From assembly GCF_016892605.1 (NCBI RefSeq), contig NZ_JAFEMV010000003.1, positions 124,001-188,000 of the forward strand: a stretch of DNA of 64,000 bases, written 5' to 3'. Source of the DNA: Desemzia sp. RIT 804. Its GTDB lineage: Bacteria; Bacillota; Bacilli; Lactobacillales; Carnobacteriaceae. This document shows, in pieces, positions 7,760-17,051 of this stretch. The notes below the pieces were generated by a model. The model did no database searches. It had not been told where the DNA came from and saw nothing but the letters and a program-made list of their open reading frames with translations. Positions within the stretch are counted from its first letter, which is position 1; each line of letters begins with the position of its first letter. The translations under genes were made by a program, and so were the position numbers.

Positions 7760-8596
7760 CTAAAATTCAAAATTATCTGGGTCTGGTCCAATTCGACGAT
7801 TTTGGTTTAGTGCTGTAATACTTGCAACTTCTTCTTCAGTTAAAGCAAAATCAAAGATATCTCTATTTTCAAGTAAACGACCTCTATTGGTTGATTTAGG
7901 AATTGTGATGACACCATTTTGTAGATGCCAACGTAAAATAATTTGGGCAGCTGACTTCCCATATTTTTGGCTCAATGCTAAAATTAAATCGTTTTGTAAA
8001 ATTTCCCCATTCATCAAAGGAGACCAAGCTTCCATTTGAATATGTTTTTTTGTTAAATAACCCTTTAGTTCCCCTTGAGTTAACAATGGATGGTATTCTA
8101 CTTGGTTAATAACTGGAGTCACAGTACTGTGTTTCGCCAATTCTTCTAAATGATGAACTTGAAAATTACTTACCCCAATACTACGAACCTTTTTAGCGGC
8201 ATAAATTTTTTCCATTTCTTGCCATGCAGCAACATAGTGTTCTGCAACTGGCCAATGAATCAGATATAAATCCAAATAATCAACGCCTATTTTAGTTAAA
8301 CTTGTTTCGTAAGCTTCTATTACTTTTTCACTACGTATATCTTCATTCCAAATTTTAGAAGTGATAAACAAATCTTCACGGCTAATTCCCGCTGCAGCGA
8401 TCCCTTGACGAATACCTTCACCTACTGCTTCTTCATTGCCATAAATACTTGCTGTATCAATACTTCTGTAACCTGCAACAATAGCCGTTTTAATTGCCTC
8501 AACTAGTTCTTGATAATCTTCCACCCGAAAAACACCTAATCCTAAAGTCGGCATCTCAACTCCGTTATTCAAAGTGACCATTTCTTGCTTTTTCAT
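7760..8596 (-). CDS. Aldo/keto reductase
   Basis: 278 aa AKR of the 2,5-diketo-gluconate-reductase/YtbE type, NADPH-dependent. Tetrad visible: D in SIDTASIY, Y in the same motif, K in TSKIWN and H in LIHWPV; C-terminal cofactor motif IPKSTNRGRL. The frame is open to 8635 but the GGAGG site (minus strand) serves the ATG at 8596 (MKKQEM). Divergent from the HxlR gene across a 139-bp interval that contains the probable operator. Confidence 0.92.
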   Translation of the reverse strand: MKKQEMVTLNNGVEMPTLGLGVFRVEDYQELVEAIKTAIVAGYRSIDTASIYGNEEAVGEGIRQGIAAAGISREDLFITSKIWNEDIRSEKVIEAYETSLTKIGVDYLDLYLIHWPVAEHYVAAWQEMEKIYAAKKVRSIGVSNFQVHHLEELAKHSTVTPVINQVEYHPLLTQGELKGYLTKKHIQMEAWSPLMNGEILQNDLILALSQKYGKSAAQIILRWHLQNGVITIPKSTNRGRLLENRDIFDFALTEEEVASITALNQNRRIGPDPDNFEF

Positions 8597-8641
8597 AAAT
8601 ATTCCTCCAATTTTGTATTTACATTTGCCTAACATGTCGTT

Positions 8642-8710
8642 ATTATAGACCCTATATAACTTAATGGAAAGTAGGTACTTTTTTGTGCTATAGGAACTAA
8701 AAAGTACCTA
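8642..8710 (-). promoter_or_regulatory. Divergent promoter with HxlR-type operator
   Basis: Minus-strand -10 TATAAT (8642-8647) with a weak -35 TTTCCA (8665-8670). Next to it is a perfect 12-bp inverted repeat, TAGGTACTTTTT (8672-8683) and AAAAAGTACCTA (8699-8710), spaced as for a dimeric winged-helix regulator. The right arm ends 25 bp before the HxlR start codon, so the regulator probably controls both directions. Confidence 0.75.
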
Positions 8711-8735
8711 TGAAAAAGGAGAGAAATAGAATCAA

Positions 8736-9101
8736 ATGAAACCAGCGATTGTTTATGGTATTGGTGTTGAAGCTACCATTGAAGTAATTGGCGGAAAATG
8801 GAAACCAATTATTCTGTGTCATTTAAAGCATAACACTAGACGTCCTTCTGAGTTAAAACGCCTCATGCCCACAATTACCCAAAAAATGTTAACTCAACAA
8901 TTACGTGAGTTAGAAGATTCTGGAGTGATCGATCGCACCGTTTATGAACAAGTTCCACCTAAAGTCGAATATTCTTTAAGCACTTATGGCCGCTCTTTGG
9001 AACCTGTTTTAGAATTATTATGTACTTGGGGCGAAGAACATATTGATCGCCGAAAAACACAATTTAATGAGAATATTATTTTAGAACATACTGAACTTTA
9101 A
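8736..9101 (+). CDS. HxlR family transcriptional regulator
   Basis: 121 aa winged-helix protein: GGKWKPIILCHL (about 22-33), recognition region RPSELKRLMPTITQKMLTQQLRELE, wing VYEQVPPKVEYSLS and C-terminal dimer helix. RBS AAGGAGAG. Thiol-sensing relatives (HypR, YodB) carry an N-terminal cysteine before the GGKW motif; here the region reads YGIGVEATIEVIGG with no cysteine, so signal sensing should differ. Only C32 and the cysteine in LLCTWG remain. Confidence 0.9.
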   Translation: MKPAIVYGIGVEATIEVIGGKWKPIILCHLKHNTRRPSELKRLMPTITQKMLTQQLRELEDSGVIDRTVYEQVPPKVEYSLSTYGRSLEPVLELLCTWGEEHIDRRKTQFNENIILEHTEL

Positions 9102-9590
9102 ACTTTCAAATACGAAAATTATCCCGTCCTTAGACAGAAGCTATAGATAATCCATTTGTCTATGATTACTGTTGCGCTAGCTAAGTAAGCCTCAACTCAA
9201 CGCTTCTTAAATTTCTCCTCATATTCAACCATAAGAATATCCCTAAAGTTAGTTTTTGATTTAACTTTAGGGCCGGCTCATCAATTCATAAAATTAGAAA
9301 CTATATTCTCTTTTCACTCCATTTTTTAAATCGAATTTACCAAATTTCATATATTCCATTTAAATTTCTTCTAACCCTTTATCTTATATTGCTATTTCAA
9401 CTCTTGAAGTTCACTACAGAAAAAAGAAACCGTTATCAATAACAATTCCGTTATCTATGAACATAATGTTCAGTTTATATCAATTTATTTAGAGGAAAAA
9501 AGAACATGAGAACCTTAATGGATGAGTAACCGCTTCTCTCAATCATTTTCATATATAATCTAATTATCAGATACTATAGGAGGTTTTTTT
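9102..9590. other. Gene-poor interval with hairpin and palindrome
   Basis: No intact gene. It holds a possible transposase fragment (9176-9232, listed separately), an 11-bp hairpin CCCTAAAGTTA/TTAACTTTAGGG (9241-9272) without a clear T run, and a palindrome TGAACAT-A-ATGTTCA (9458-9472). A TATAAT (9554-9559) precedes the next gene but I see no good -35. Confidence 0.5.
9176..9232 (-). pseudogene. Possible IS3-type OrfA N-terminal fragment
   Basis: Minus-strand reading MVEYEEKFKKR-stop-VEAYLAS resembles the opening of IS3/IS150-family OrfA proteins (K/Y-x-EEFK-x-K-x-V-x-x-YL). It contains a stop and continues for only about 20 codons; too short to be sure. Confidence 0.25.
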
Positions 9591-10607
9591 ATGTTAACAA
9601 TGGCTTATATCGGCAACGGAAAAAGTACGAATCGCTATCATTTACCTTTTTCATTAAAAACAGAGAACGTTAAAGTGAAGACTATCTATTCTCGTCATGA
9701 AAACAGCTCATGGGATAAGATTCCTGGAGTTCACTACACAACGAATTTAGAAGATATTTGGAATGATCCGGAAATTCAATTAGTGGCAATTTGTCTTCCA
9801 AGTTCATTACATTTTGAATTTGCAAAATTATCACTAGAAAATGGAAAAAACACACTAGTGGAAAAACCTTTTACCGAAACTGCTGAAGAAGCAAGAGAAC
9901 TATTTGAGTTAGCAAAATCAAAAAATTTACTCGTTCAATGCTACCAAAACAGACGCTACGATTCAGATTTTCTGACCGCTCAAAAGATTATCGAAAGCGG
10001 CATTATAGGTGAATTGCTAGAAGTTGAAATGCATTATGATTATTTCAGACCAGAAGTGCCAGAAAACAGCACAGAATTTTCAGCAGCTTCAAGCTATTTA
10101 TATGGACATGGGTGCCATACAATCGATCAAGTTCTTTCCTATTTTGGAGATCCCGATTCCATTCATTATGATGTACGACAATTATTGGGTCCTGATCGAA
10201 TGAATGATTATTTTGACTTGGATTTTTACTATTCAAAAATAAAGGTTTCTGTTAAATCAAGTTACTTCAGAATAAAACCACGACCAAGTTTTGTTCTGTA
10301 TGGTAAGAAGGGCATGTTTATCAAGCAAGAGAAAGATAGACAAGAAGAACACCTAAAATTATTCTATATGCCGACTAATGCTGATTTTGGTATAGATACC
10401 CCAGATCATTATGGTACTGTGACTTATATAGATGCTGATGGCCTTTATCATGAAGAAAAAGTCATTTCAGAAATTGGGGATTACAGTCGTGTTTATGATG
10501 GTTTATACGAGGCTATTATAAATGGAAAAGATAAAACAGTGAAAGATGAAGAAACGATTCGTCAACTAGAGATACTTGAAGAAGGTATTCAAAGTATTAA
10601 ATACTAA
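9591..10607 (+). CDS. Gfo/Idh/MocA family oxidoreductase
   Basis: 338 aa NAD(P)-dependent dehydrogenase. N-terminal Rossmann motif MAYIGNGKSTNRYH, signature EKPFTE (about 92-97) and C-terminal domain with GHGCHTIDQVLSYFGDP. TAGGAGG ribosome site; a second ATG at codon 4 is possible. The family oxidises sugars or inositols or acts on their derivatives; substrate unknown. Forms a pair with the next gene (55-bp gap). Confidence 0.9.
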   Translation: MLTMAYIGNGKSTNRYHLPFSLKTENVKVKTIYSRHENSSWDKIPGVHYTTNLEDIWNDPEIQLVAICLPSSLHFEFAKLSLENGKNTLVEKPFTETAEEARELFELAKSKNLLVQCYQNRRYDSDFLTAQKIIESGIIGELLEVEMHYDYFRPEVPENSTEFSAASSYLYGHGCHTIDQVLSYFGDPDSIHYDVRQLLGPDRMNDYFDLDFYYSKIKVSVKSSYFRIKPRPSFVLYGKKGMFIKQEKDRQEEHLKLFYMPTNADFGIDTPDHYGTVTYIDADGLYHEEKVISEIGDYSRVYDGLYEAIINGKDKTVKDEETIRQLEILEEGIQSIKY

Positions 10608-10662
10608 CTTATCAATTCGTTTAAAAAAATAAGAATCACTCAACTAAGAAAGAAGGTTTATA

Positions 10663-11640
10663 ATGAAACTCGCCATTATAGGTTCTGGAATGATCGTAAA
10701 TGATTTTTTGACTATGGTCCGTGATGTTCCAGGGATTCAATTAGAGACAATTGTAGGAACCGATAGAAGTATTGAGAAAATGAAGCTTTTAAAAGACAAA
10801 TACGGCATTCGTCAAGTATCAACTAATTATTCTGATTGTTTAAACGATAAGAATATCGATACTGTTTATATCGCATTGCCCAATCATTTGCATTTTTCTT
10901 TTGCTAAGCAGGCCATCCTGAGTAAAAAAAATGTTATTTGTGAGAAACCCTTTACCTTGAACTTAGCCGAAATGAAAGAGCTGAGAGAACTAGCTTCAGC
11001 AAACAAAGTCATGTTGTTAGAAGCTATAACCAATCAATATTTAACCAATTATAAAAAGATAAAAGAAGCCATAAGTACTATTGGGGATATTAAAATTATT
11101 GAATGTAATTATTCACAATATTCATCAAGGTATGATGCCTTCAAAAAAGGCGAAGTGTTACCGGCTTTCAATCCTAAAATGGGTGGCGGAGCTTTAATGG
11201 ATATTAATATTTACAACATTCATTTTGTAACAGGTATTTTGGGGGAGCCACAAAAAGTAAACTATTTGGCAAATGTTGAAAACGGAATTGATACTTCTGG
11301 CATCTTGAGTCTTGATTATGGGGATAAAAAAGTAGTCTGTATAGGTGCTAAAGATTCTACAGCTCCGATACGAACCATTATCCAAGGCAATAAAGGAGCT
11401 ATCATTATTGAAGGGCCTACAAGCACCATCGATCGATTTACTGTAATAGATCATCAAAATAAGAGCAAAATCGTTGATTTTAAAGTTCATACGCATCGGA
11501 TGTATGAGGAATTCACTGAATTTGAAAGAATCATAAGAGAATCTGACGTTGAAACTATGACAAAACACCTTGACCACAGTGAAATAGTCATGTCTATTGT
11601 AGATAAAGGATTAGAAACTGCAGGTATATCATTAGGCTAA
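10663..11640 (+). CDS. Gfo/Idh/MocA family oxidoreductase
   Basis: 325 aa. Rossmann start MKLAIIGSGMIV, EKPFTLN signature and GGGALMDINIYNIHFVTGILG, the catalytic-face motif of the family. Only distantly similar to its neighbour upstream, so not a recent tandem copy. AGAAGG ribosome site. Probably a sugar-derivative dehydrogenase acting with the upstream gene; convergent with an RpiR regulator that may control it. Confidence 0.9.
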   Translation: MKLAIIGSGMIVNDFLTMVRDVPGIQLETIVGTDRSIEKMKLLKDKYGIRQVSTNYSDCLNDKNIDTVYIALPNHLHFSFAKQAILSKKNVICEKPFTLNLAEMKELRELASANKVMLLEAITNQYLTNYKKIKEAISTIGDIKIIECNYSQYSSRYDAFKKGEVLPAFNPKMGGGALMDINIYNIHFVTGILGEPQKVNYLANVENGIDTSGILSLDYGDKKVVCIGAKDSTAPIRTIIQGNKGAIIIEGPTSTIDRFTVIDHQNKSKIVDFKVHTHRMYEEFTEFERIIRESDVETMTKHLDHSEIVMSIVDKGLETAGISLG

Positions 11641-11684
11641 ATTTTTAAAGTGAAAAACAGGCGCTTTTTCAATACATGGACGGG

Positions 11685-12563
11685 TCAAAGTTCTTCTGAC
11701 AAAATTCCATTTTGAATAAGTGACTGTTTTTCTTTTAAATTTTCCACGTTAGTTCTATATTCTTTTGCATATAAAATAGAATACAACGTGTCTAATACAT
11801 ATTGAAAGGCAACTTGTGACGCAAAAGTCCCTACCTTTACAAAATCATATTCTTCTTGGACTACCACTATCGTTTTGGCAGCTAAATTTATCAAATCAGA
11901 TTCTGTATTTCCCGTTATCAAAATAGTCGGGATTTTTTTGTTAGAAAAATGTTGTAACATACGTTTATATTGTGGGCTAGTTCCACTATAAGATAGAAAC
12001 AGAGCGCAGTCTTGAGGAGTAAGGTTAGAAGCATTCCATGCCTCATCTGCATATTCTTCAGAAATAATAGCAAATCTATTAATCTTTACTAATTTATTTT
12101 GAAAGCTTCTCGCTCTTACTTGTGAATCACCACGAGAAAACAGAAAAATATGATTAGATTTGAAAAGAATTTCTGCCACTGATTGCAGTAACTCTTCATC
12201 TAATTGATTCAATGTTTTTTTTATTGTATCAATCGTTAAATTGGCGATATTCTTAGCAATATCCATGGTTAAATCTTCTTGTTTAAAAGGAAAGTTAGCA
12301 TCCACTTCACTAGGCAAATGTAATTGGCTGTAAACTACACCTGAAATAGCGTCCTTAAAACTTCTAAATCCATCATACCCCATTTTTTTACAGAGACGGA
12401 TAATCGTCGAGTGAGAAGTATACGTTAATTTTGCCAGATCCTCAATATATATCGTAGGAATCTTGGTGATATTTTGGATAATATAATCGGCAATTCTCAT
12501 TTCCGTATTTGTAAAGTTCATTTGTTCTTTCAACTTCGTTAATACTTGCACCAAATTCAACAA
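11685..12563 (-). CDS. MurR/RpiR family transcriptional regulator
   Basis: 292 aa. N-terminal HTH (about 1-77, TSHSTIIRLCKKMGYDGF as the recognition region) and C-terminal SIS sugar-phosphate domain (SRGDSQVRAR, FLSYSGTSPQY). Such regulators bind amino-sugar or pentose phosphates. Stands between the oxidoreductase pair and the glycan operon, either of which it could regulate. An imperfect dyad AAATGAT-N5-ATCATTT (12574-12592) upstream of its start may be its own operator. Confidence 0.92.
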   Translation of the reverse strand: MLNLVQVLTKLKEQMNFTNTEMRIADYIIQNITKIPTIYIEDLAKLTYTSHSTIIRLCKKMGYDGFRSFKDAISGVVYSQLHLPSEVDANFPFKQEDLTMDIAKNIANLTIDTIKKTLNQLDEELLQSVAEILFKSNHIFLFSRGDSQVRARSFQNKLVKINRFAIISEEYADEAWNASNLTPQDCALFLSYSGTSPQYKRMLQHFSNKKIPTILITGNTESDLINLAAKTIVVVQEEYDFVKVGTFASQVAFQYVLDTLYSILYAKEYRTNVENLKEKQSLIQNGILSEEL

Positions 12564-12749
12564 CTCCTTTATAAAATGATTCTATATCATTTAGTTAATA
12601 TTTACTATATAACCTTAAGTGTAAAATAGTATCTTTTTATAAAGAAGCTATGGGAGGAGGAATTATATCCCATTTCACAAAAAATCTCTTTTGCGACTTT
12701 CAAATTTGTGAGATACTACTAAGCGTGACTGAAAATGGAGGTAGCAAAA

Positions 12750-13751
12750 ATGATTTATATTAAAGAAGCGATTTTACATATTTTTGATGTGAACAGCAAT
12801 GAACCTATTTTTTCTTTTGCTGGTTTAGATATCTCGGAGAAATTTACCATGGACTATATCCACGCTATGATTGAGAAAGTAGAAGATTCAGATAATATGA
12901 AAACTGGGATACTTGCAGAAGACAATCCTTTGATCCAACCTTTTTCTACTATTAAAAATGATTTTGTCGAGACTACAAAAACATTAACGGAAAAATTCTT
13001 TTCCATTACAAAAATCAATCCGGAAATACCGCCCGCTGATTTATTATTTGTCTACTTTACTTGGGATGAAGTGCCGTTTTTAGGACTTTTCAAGTTAAAT
13101 TATTCTGACAGTATGACTCATCATGTCTCTTATGAAGAGGAAGTTCTGACGAATCAGCTGATGATCAATCGGACTATCTTGCCTAGTGCCCGCCAAGCGA
13201 TTCATGAAGGTATGGTACTCAATTTAAATAATATGGAATACCATGTGATCGAGAAAAAACATTTGATTGAGGAATTAGGAGAAAAACTATTCTACTTTAC
13301 TGAGATGTTTTTAGAAGACAAACCACAGCCGAGTCTTAAAGAGAATATCTCAATCATTAAAAAAGCCGTTCAAAAAACAAGTAAAGCTTTTAATGATGAA
13401 GAATTCCATGTACTGGCGGATACAAAAGAAGCCATCGTGCAAAGCATGACAGAAGAAAACGTCATTGATAATCAAATCATTGCCGAGACGCTTTACGGCG
13501 ATAATCATGCTAAAAAAGAAAAGTTCTTTGAAGAAGTACAAGAAATGGGCTATGTGGATCGCGCTCCTGCTGAAGTTGCCGTAGCTGGACCTAAATATTC
13601 CAAACAAAAATTCCGTTTAGACAATGGAATCGAGATCAGCATCCCAATAGACTTGTATAAAGATCCTGAAGTCGTTGAGTTTATCAACAATCCAGATGGC
13701 ACCACATCCGTGATAATCAAGAATATTGAAAAAATCAAAAACTTGTTTTAG
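12750..13751 (+). CDS. Nucleoid-associated protein, YejK/NdpA family
   Basis: 333 aa, matching the usual length of the 37-kDa nucleoid-associated family. Seen: MIYIKEAILHIFD opening, FVYFTWDEVPFLGLFKLNY core and the C-terminal FRLDNGIEISIPIDLYKDPEVVEF with DGTTSVIIKNI. The frame is open to 12735 but GGAGG at 12738-12742 points to the ATG at 12750. A decayed copy of its 3' end occurs at 27895-28050, implying a past duplication or rearrangement. Confidence 0.85.
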   Translation: MIYIKEAILHIFDVNSNEPIFSFAGLDISEKFTMDYIHAMIEKVEDSDNMKTGILAEDNPLIQPFSTIKNDFVETTKTLTEKFFSITKINPEIPPADLLFVYFTWDEVPFLGLFKLNYSDSMTHHVSYEEEVLTNQLMINRTILPSARQAIHEGMVLNLNNMEYHVIEKKHLIEELGEKLFYFTEMFLEDKPQPSLKENISIIKKAVQKTSKAFNDEEFHVLADTKEAIVQSMTEENVIDNQIIAETLYGDNHAKKEKFFEEVQEMGYVDRAPAEVAVAGPKYSKQKFRLDNGIEISIPIDLYKDPEVVEFINNPDGTTSVIIKNIEKIKNLF

Positions 13752-13798
13752 TAAACAAAGCGGAGTAAAACTGAATTGAATCTTCTAAAAATAAAAAT

Positions 13799-13844
13799 CG
13801 TATCCTTAATGAACACTCTATGCTCATTAAGAACACGGTTTTTT
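13799..13844 (+). terminator. Terminator after the YejK-like gene
   Basis: CTTAATGA (13805-13812) pairs with TCATTAAG (13824-13831); extended imperfect stem followed by a T run (13838-13843). Confidence 0.7.
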
Positions 13845-13870
13845 GGATGACTATTTTATGACGTTGATAA

Positions 13871-14046
13871 AGAAATCCCTTCCGGAATCGGGGTTGCTGG
13901 GTGAGAGCCATGGGAACGCGTGGAGCCTAAAGTCTCCACACTTGCAAGCTTCAAACAAAGCATAAGCGCTGAAGCGCAAACACTTTGTAATTCACATTGC
14001 ATCCTTTACATGGCTACCGACAACCCCGCTTCCTCCAGGAATTTCT
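13871..14046. repeat. 176-bp structured inverted-repeat element
   Basis: Ends 13871-13912 and 14009-14046 form a long imperfect outer stem, including CGGGGTTG/CAACCCCG and AGCCATG/CATGGCT. Inside are smaller hairpins: GTGGAG/CTCCAC, GCGC-tgaa-GCGC and ACAAAG/CTTTGT. No coding capacity. It could be a MITE-like element or a folded RNA. The rest of the 13752-14199 interval holds only the terminator above. Confidence 0.6.
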
Positions 14047-14199
14047 AGAAGTTGGTTTTTAAGTAACTTAATCTTTCTACCAATGTTACATCATGAAGAA
14101 CCGTTTTTTTTTTATTTTTGAGAGATGGGCTTTTCTTGCTAGGCATCAATATACAAGGTAGAAAGAAATTTAAAAAGCAGAATTCTCGCATTCTTTTGA

Positions 14200-14634
14200 T
14201 TAAATAATTTTATCAAAACAGAAAGAGTCTTTCGAATACCCATTTTTTTCATAAAATTTATGTGCTTTTTTACGTTGAATTCCACTGTTTAAAATTAAAC
14301 TATGAACACCGATTTTATTAGCATATTCTTCAAGATACAAGAACAATTTTTTACCTATTCCTTGACCTTGGAATTTTTCTTTTACAGCCAAACCAGTGAT
14401 GTGCACAAACCCATTTTCTAATCCGACAGCTAGAGAATTTACAGACGTAATAAATCCGACAACTCGATTTCCATATATTGCCACAAAAGTTTGATAACGC
14501 TTATCTACAGCCATTTCCTCATAATATCCTTCAATATTATTACTATTAACCATAGTATTGCCTATTTCAGTATTCCATAAATCCAATATATCAGGGTAAT
14601 CCTTTTTTTCTATATTACGAATTGATACCTCCAT
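14200..14634 (-). CDS. GNAT family N-acetyltransferase
   Basis: 144 aa from the ATG at 14634, which has an AGGGGAGG site 5-6 nt upstream; the frame opens 6 codons earlier. Acetyl-CoA motif VKEKFQGQGIGKKLF (Q/R-x-x-G-x-G/A) and C-terminal HKFYEKNGY. Acceptor unknown. Stands alone. Confidence 0.85.
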   Translation of the reverse strand: MEVSIRNIEKKDYPDILDLWNTEIGNTMVNSNNIEGYYEEMAVDKRYQTFVAIYGNRVVGFITSVNSLAVGLENGFVHITGLAVKEKFQGQGIGKKLFLYLEEYANKIGVHSLILNSGIQRKKAHKFYEKNGYSKDSFCFDKII

Positions 14635-14782
14635 TCTATCCTCCCCTTTCATTGTCTAATTAAATTATACAACATAATCGAGTTCGCCAATAATTTTGGC
14701 TTTCCAATACTTACGAGGGGTATTAACGTGATATTTTTCTTTGAAGTTCTTTAGGTAAATTTTATCAATCAGGTGAAAAAAC

Positions 14783-14825
14783 AAACCTATTTCATAGCTG
14801 CTTGAAACAGTTATGAAATAGGTTT
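14783..14825. terminator. Hairpin in a gene-free interval
   Basis: Perfect 14-bp arms AAACCTATTTCATA and TATGAAATAGGTTT with a 15-nt loop; no long T run. The remaining 14635-15000 DNA shows no gene. Confidence 0.45.
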
Positions 14826-15000
14826 GAAAAGCAGCTACTTAACATTATTATTTTTCACCATTGTAAGTTTGACATAGAACCGTCATTTACAGCTTGTTTT
14901 AAGTTAAATCCTCGTAACAAGAGACTCTTTCAACCCATACGTAAACAACCGATTATGTTCAATGACCTATTCCATAATGATCATTCCCGTGTGTTCTTCT

Positions 15001-15909
15001 TTATCTTTCTGAAGTATTGTTCATCACCAACTTGATTGCCCCTATGATTCCAGCGTCATTCGCAAAAAAACATGGTGAAATTTCTGGCATTTTAAGTAAC
15101 GTTAAAACATGGTATTCTTGAACTATTTTTTCATATGATTTGTTTATCTGATCCATAATCATTTTATTTTCGCTAATCCCACCACCAATCAAGATTGCTT
15201 GAGGCGCAAAAGTTACACTTACATTGACCAGCAGCCTTGCTACATCATCAAAGAACTCGTTAACATATTTTTGAGCAATTGGATCTCCAGCTCTTGATAG
15301 CTCAAAAATTTTATTCGCATCTTTAACTACCTTATTGACTGCTAAACTGTATTTCCGACATAATCCTCCAACTACTCCTGCATGGAGTGAAGCCGAATCT
15401 AATTTATATTCGCTATTTGTTCTATCTATTAAAGAAACTCCAAATTCTCCAGCAAGACCACCAAGGCCCCAATACAGCTTGTTATCTATTACAATGGCTC
15501 CTCCTACTGCTGAACCCAAAGTAATGCAAACATAATCAGAAAAACTTCTCCCATTCCCTTTCCATCCTTCAGCTAAAGCAACCGCTTTACTATCAGTAAT
15601 TATCTCTACCTCTATATCAAGGTAATCACTTAAAAGCTGTTTTACATTCAATCCTACTAAACTCTTAATTGCTCCTGCAGTTTGCATCGTTCCGTCTTTT
15701 TGAATCACTCCTGGCAAGCTAACACCTACTCCAGAAATTAAATAATCCTCTCTTTGGGAATCAACATATTTTTTAATTTTACTTAGAATGTACGCTGTAT
15801 CATTCTTTGTATCAATTTTCTTTCTGTGTAGAATATTCCCTTTAGCATCAACTGTTCCTAGTTTTATGAAAGTACCACCTAAATCAACACCTATATAATT
15901 ATTATTCAT
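15001..15909 (-). CDS. ROK family sugar kinase
   Basis: 302 aa. Phosphate-binding DLGGTFIKLG at the N-terminus, LPGVI, TLGSAVGGAIV and ILIGGGIS. The classical zinc motif CxCGxxGCxE is absent, as in some ROK kinases of lactic acid bacteria. No HTH domain, so an enzyme rather than a repressor. Last gene of the glycan operon; overlaps the MupG-like gene by 8 bases. Probably phosphorylates a sugar released by the cytosolic hydrolases. Confidence 0.88.
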   Translation of the reverse strand: MNNNYIGVDLGGTFIKLGTVDAKGNILHRKKIDTKNDTAYILSKIKKYVDSQREDYLISGVGVSLPGVIQKDGTMQTAGAIKSLVGLNVKQLLSDYLDIEVEIITDSKAVALAEGWKGNGRSFSDYVCITLGSAVGGAIVIDNKLYWGLGGLAGEFGVSLIDRTNSEYKLDSASLHAGVVGGLCRKYSLAVNKVVKDANKIFELSRAGDPIAQKYVNEFFDDVARLLVNVSVTFAPQAILIGGGISENKMIMDQINKSYEKIVQEYHVLTLLKMPEISPCFFANDAGIIGAIKLVMNNTSER

Positions 15910-17014
15910 GTTTATCGGCCACCTTAGTAAAGAAAAAATCTTCCATGCGCTGGAGATTGTTTAATAAAAGCAGCTGGTTATCAGGAACTTTGCCAACAAT
16001 ATTAATTCGTGCATCCATTGGACGTTTCTTTAAAGCTATTTGAAGCTCTCCTTTATATTGCTCATATTCTTCGTTCAGAATTAATACATCACCAATGTTT
16101 ATTTCGTGATGATCGCTTTTTCTATAAGGTAAAGGATGATCAGTTATTTTTGCTCTAAGCCTCGTTGAGCGAATCATATAATCTGAAGAATCCCCTCTAT
16201 AATTATGTGTCTTCTCAAAAAGCAGCTCTTGTTCAAATTCAGTAATCCCTTCGACTACTTTAACACCGATTCTTTTATTTGAATCGTTATATACTGATGA
16301 AACTAGTTCTAATTCCTCTTCAGAAGCAAACATGTTTCCAATAATAATATCGTCAATCAACCTACTTTGAACAAGATCCATAGTTTGTATATCTATTGGA
16401 ATATCTCTGTGTTCTTCCAGTGTACACAATCCTTCCTGTAACGGCCAAGGTCCAAATTCTCCGCTTTGTGACGTTACAAAAGTAGCTGTATTTAAATGAT
16501 TTTGTTGATATTTCACAGAATATTTAGTGAATTGTTCTCTGGATAATCCTGTATATTTTTGAGGAAAAAAATTATGACATCCGCTAAGTTGTTTAATATT
16601 AGGTCCATAGTCCATAATTTGATCTAAATAATGAGAATAATTGCTCATATTTAGTTCGATTACTATTCCATATGGATTCTTAGTCATCTCTGCTTCTTCT
16701 TTTCCAGACAAACCTGCATCAAGTCTCAAACCGTCAACACCCATATCACTAAGGAATCCTAAATTTTTATATGACTCCCCAAACAAGCCAAACATCTGTG
16801 GAACAAAATCAACATAAACACTAAACCCTAATTGCTTAGCTTCTTTCATAATCAATTGATATTTTTCTAAAGCTTTTTTAGGTTTTTTTATGTCAATTTG
16901 TAAGAAACTTAAAAATAATCTGTTAAATCCATATTTATTGGCACTTTTCAAGTATTCTTTCATCTCTTCGATGCTTGCTTTTTCTGGGTATATTGATATC
17001 CCTAATTTTCCCAA
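15902..17014 (-). CDS. MupG-type (DUF871) TIM-barrel glycosidase
   Basis: 370 aa. MGKLGISIYPEKAS at the start, TIM barrel with GVDGLRLDAGLSG and LSGCHNFFPQKYTGLS, and a C-terminal cyclophilin-like domain ending near RMEDFFF. The named family member MupG is a 6-phospho-N-acetylmuramidase acting on PTS-imported disaccharide phosphates. In this operon the substrate could instead be another 6-phospho-disaccharide. GGAGGAG ribosome site. Confidence 0.82.
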   Translation of the reverse strand: MGKLGISIYPEKASIEEMKEYLKSANKYGFNRLFLSFLQIDIKKPKKALEKYQLIMKEAKQLGFSVYVDFVPQMFGLFGESYKNLGFLSDMGVDGLRLDAGLSGKEEAEMTKNPYGIVIELNMSNYSHYLDQIMDYGPNIKQLSGCHNFFPQKYTGLSREQFTKYSVKYQQNHLNTATFVTSQSGEFGPWPLQEGLCTLEEHRDIPIDIQTMDLVQSRLIDDIIIGNMFASEEELELVSSVYNDSNKRIGVKVVEGITEFEQELLFEKTHNYRGDSSDYMIRSTRLRAKITDHPLPYRKSDHHEINIGDVLILNEEYEQYKGELQIALKKRPMDARINIVGKVPDNQLLLLNNLQRMEDFFFTKVADKHE

Positions 17015-17051
17015 TAGATACTCCTCCTAGTCTCATTATTAATTTTCTTAC

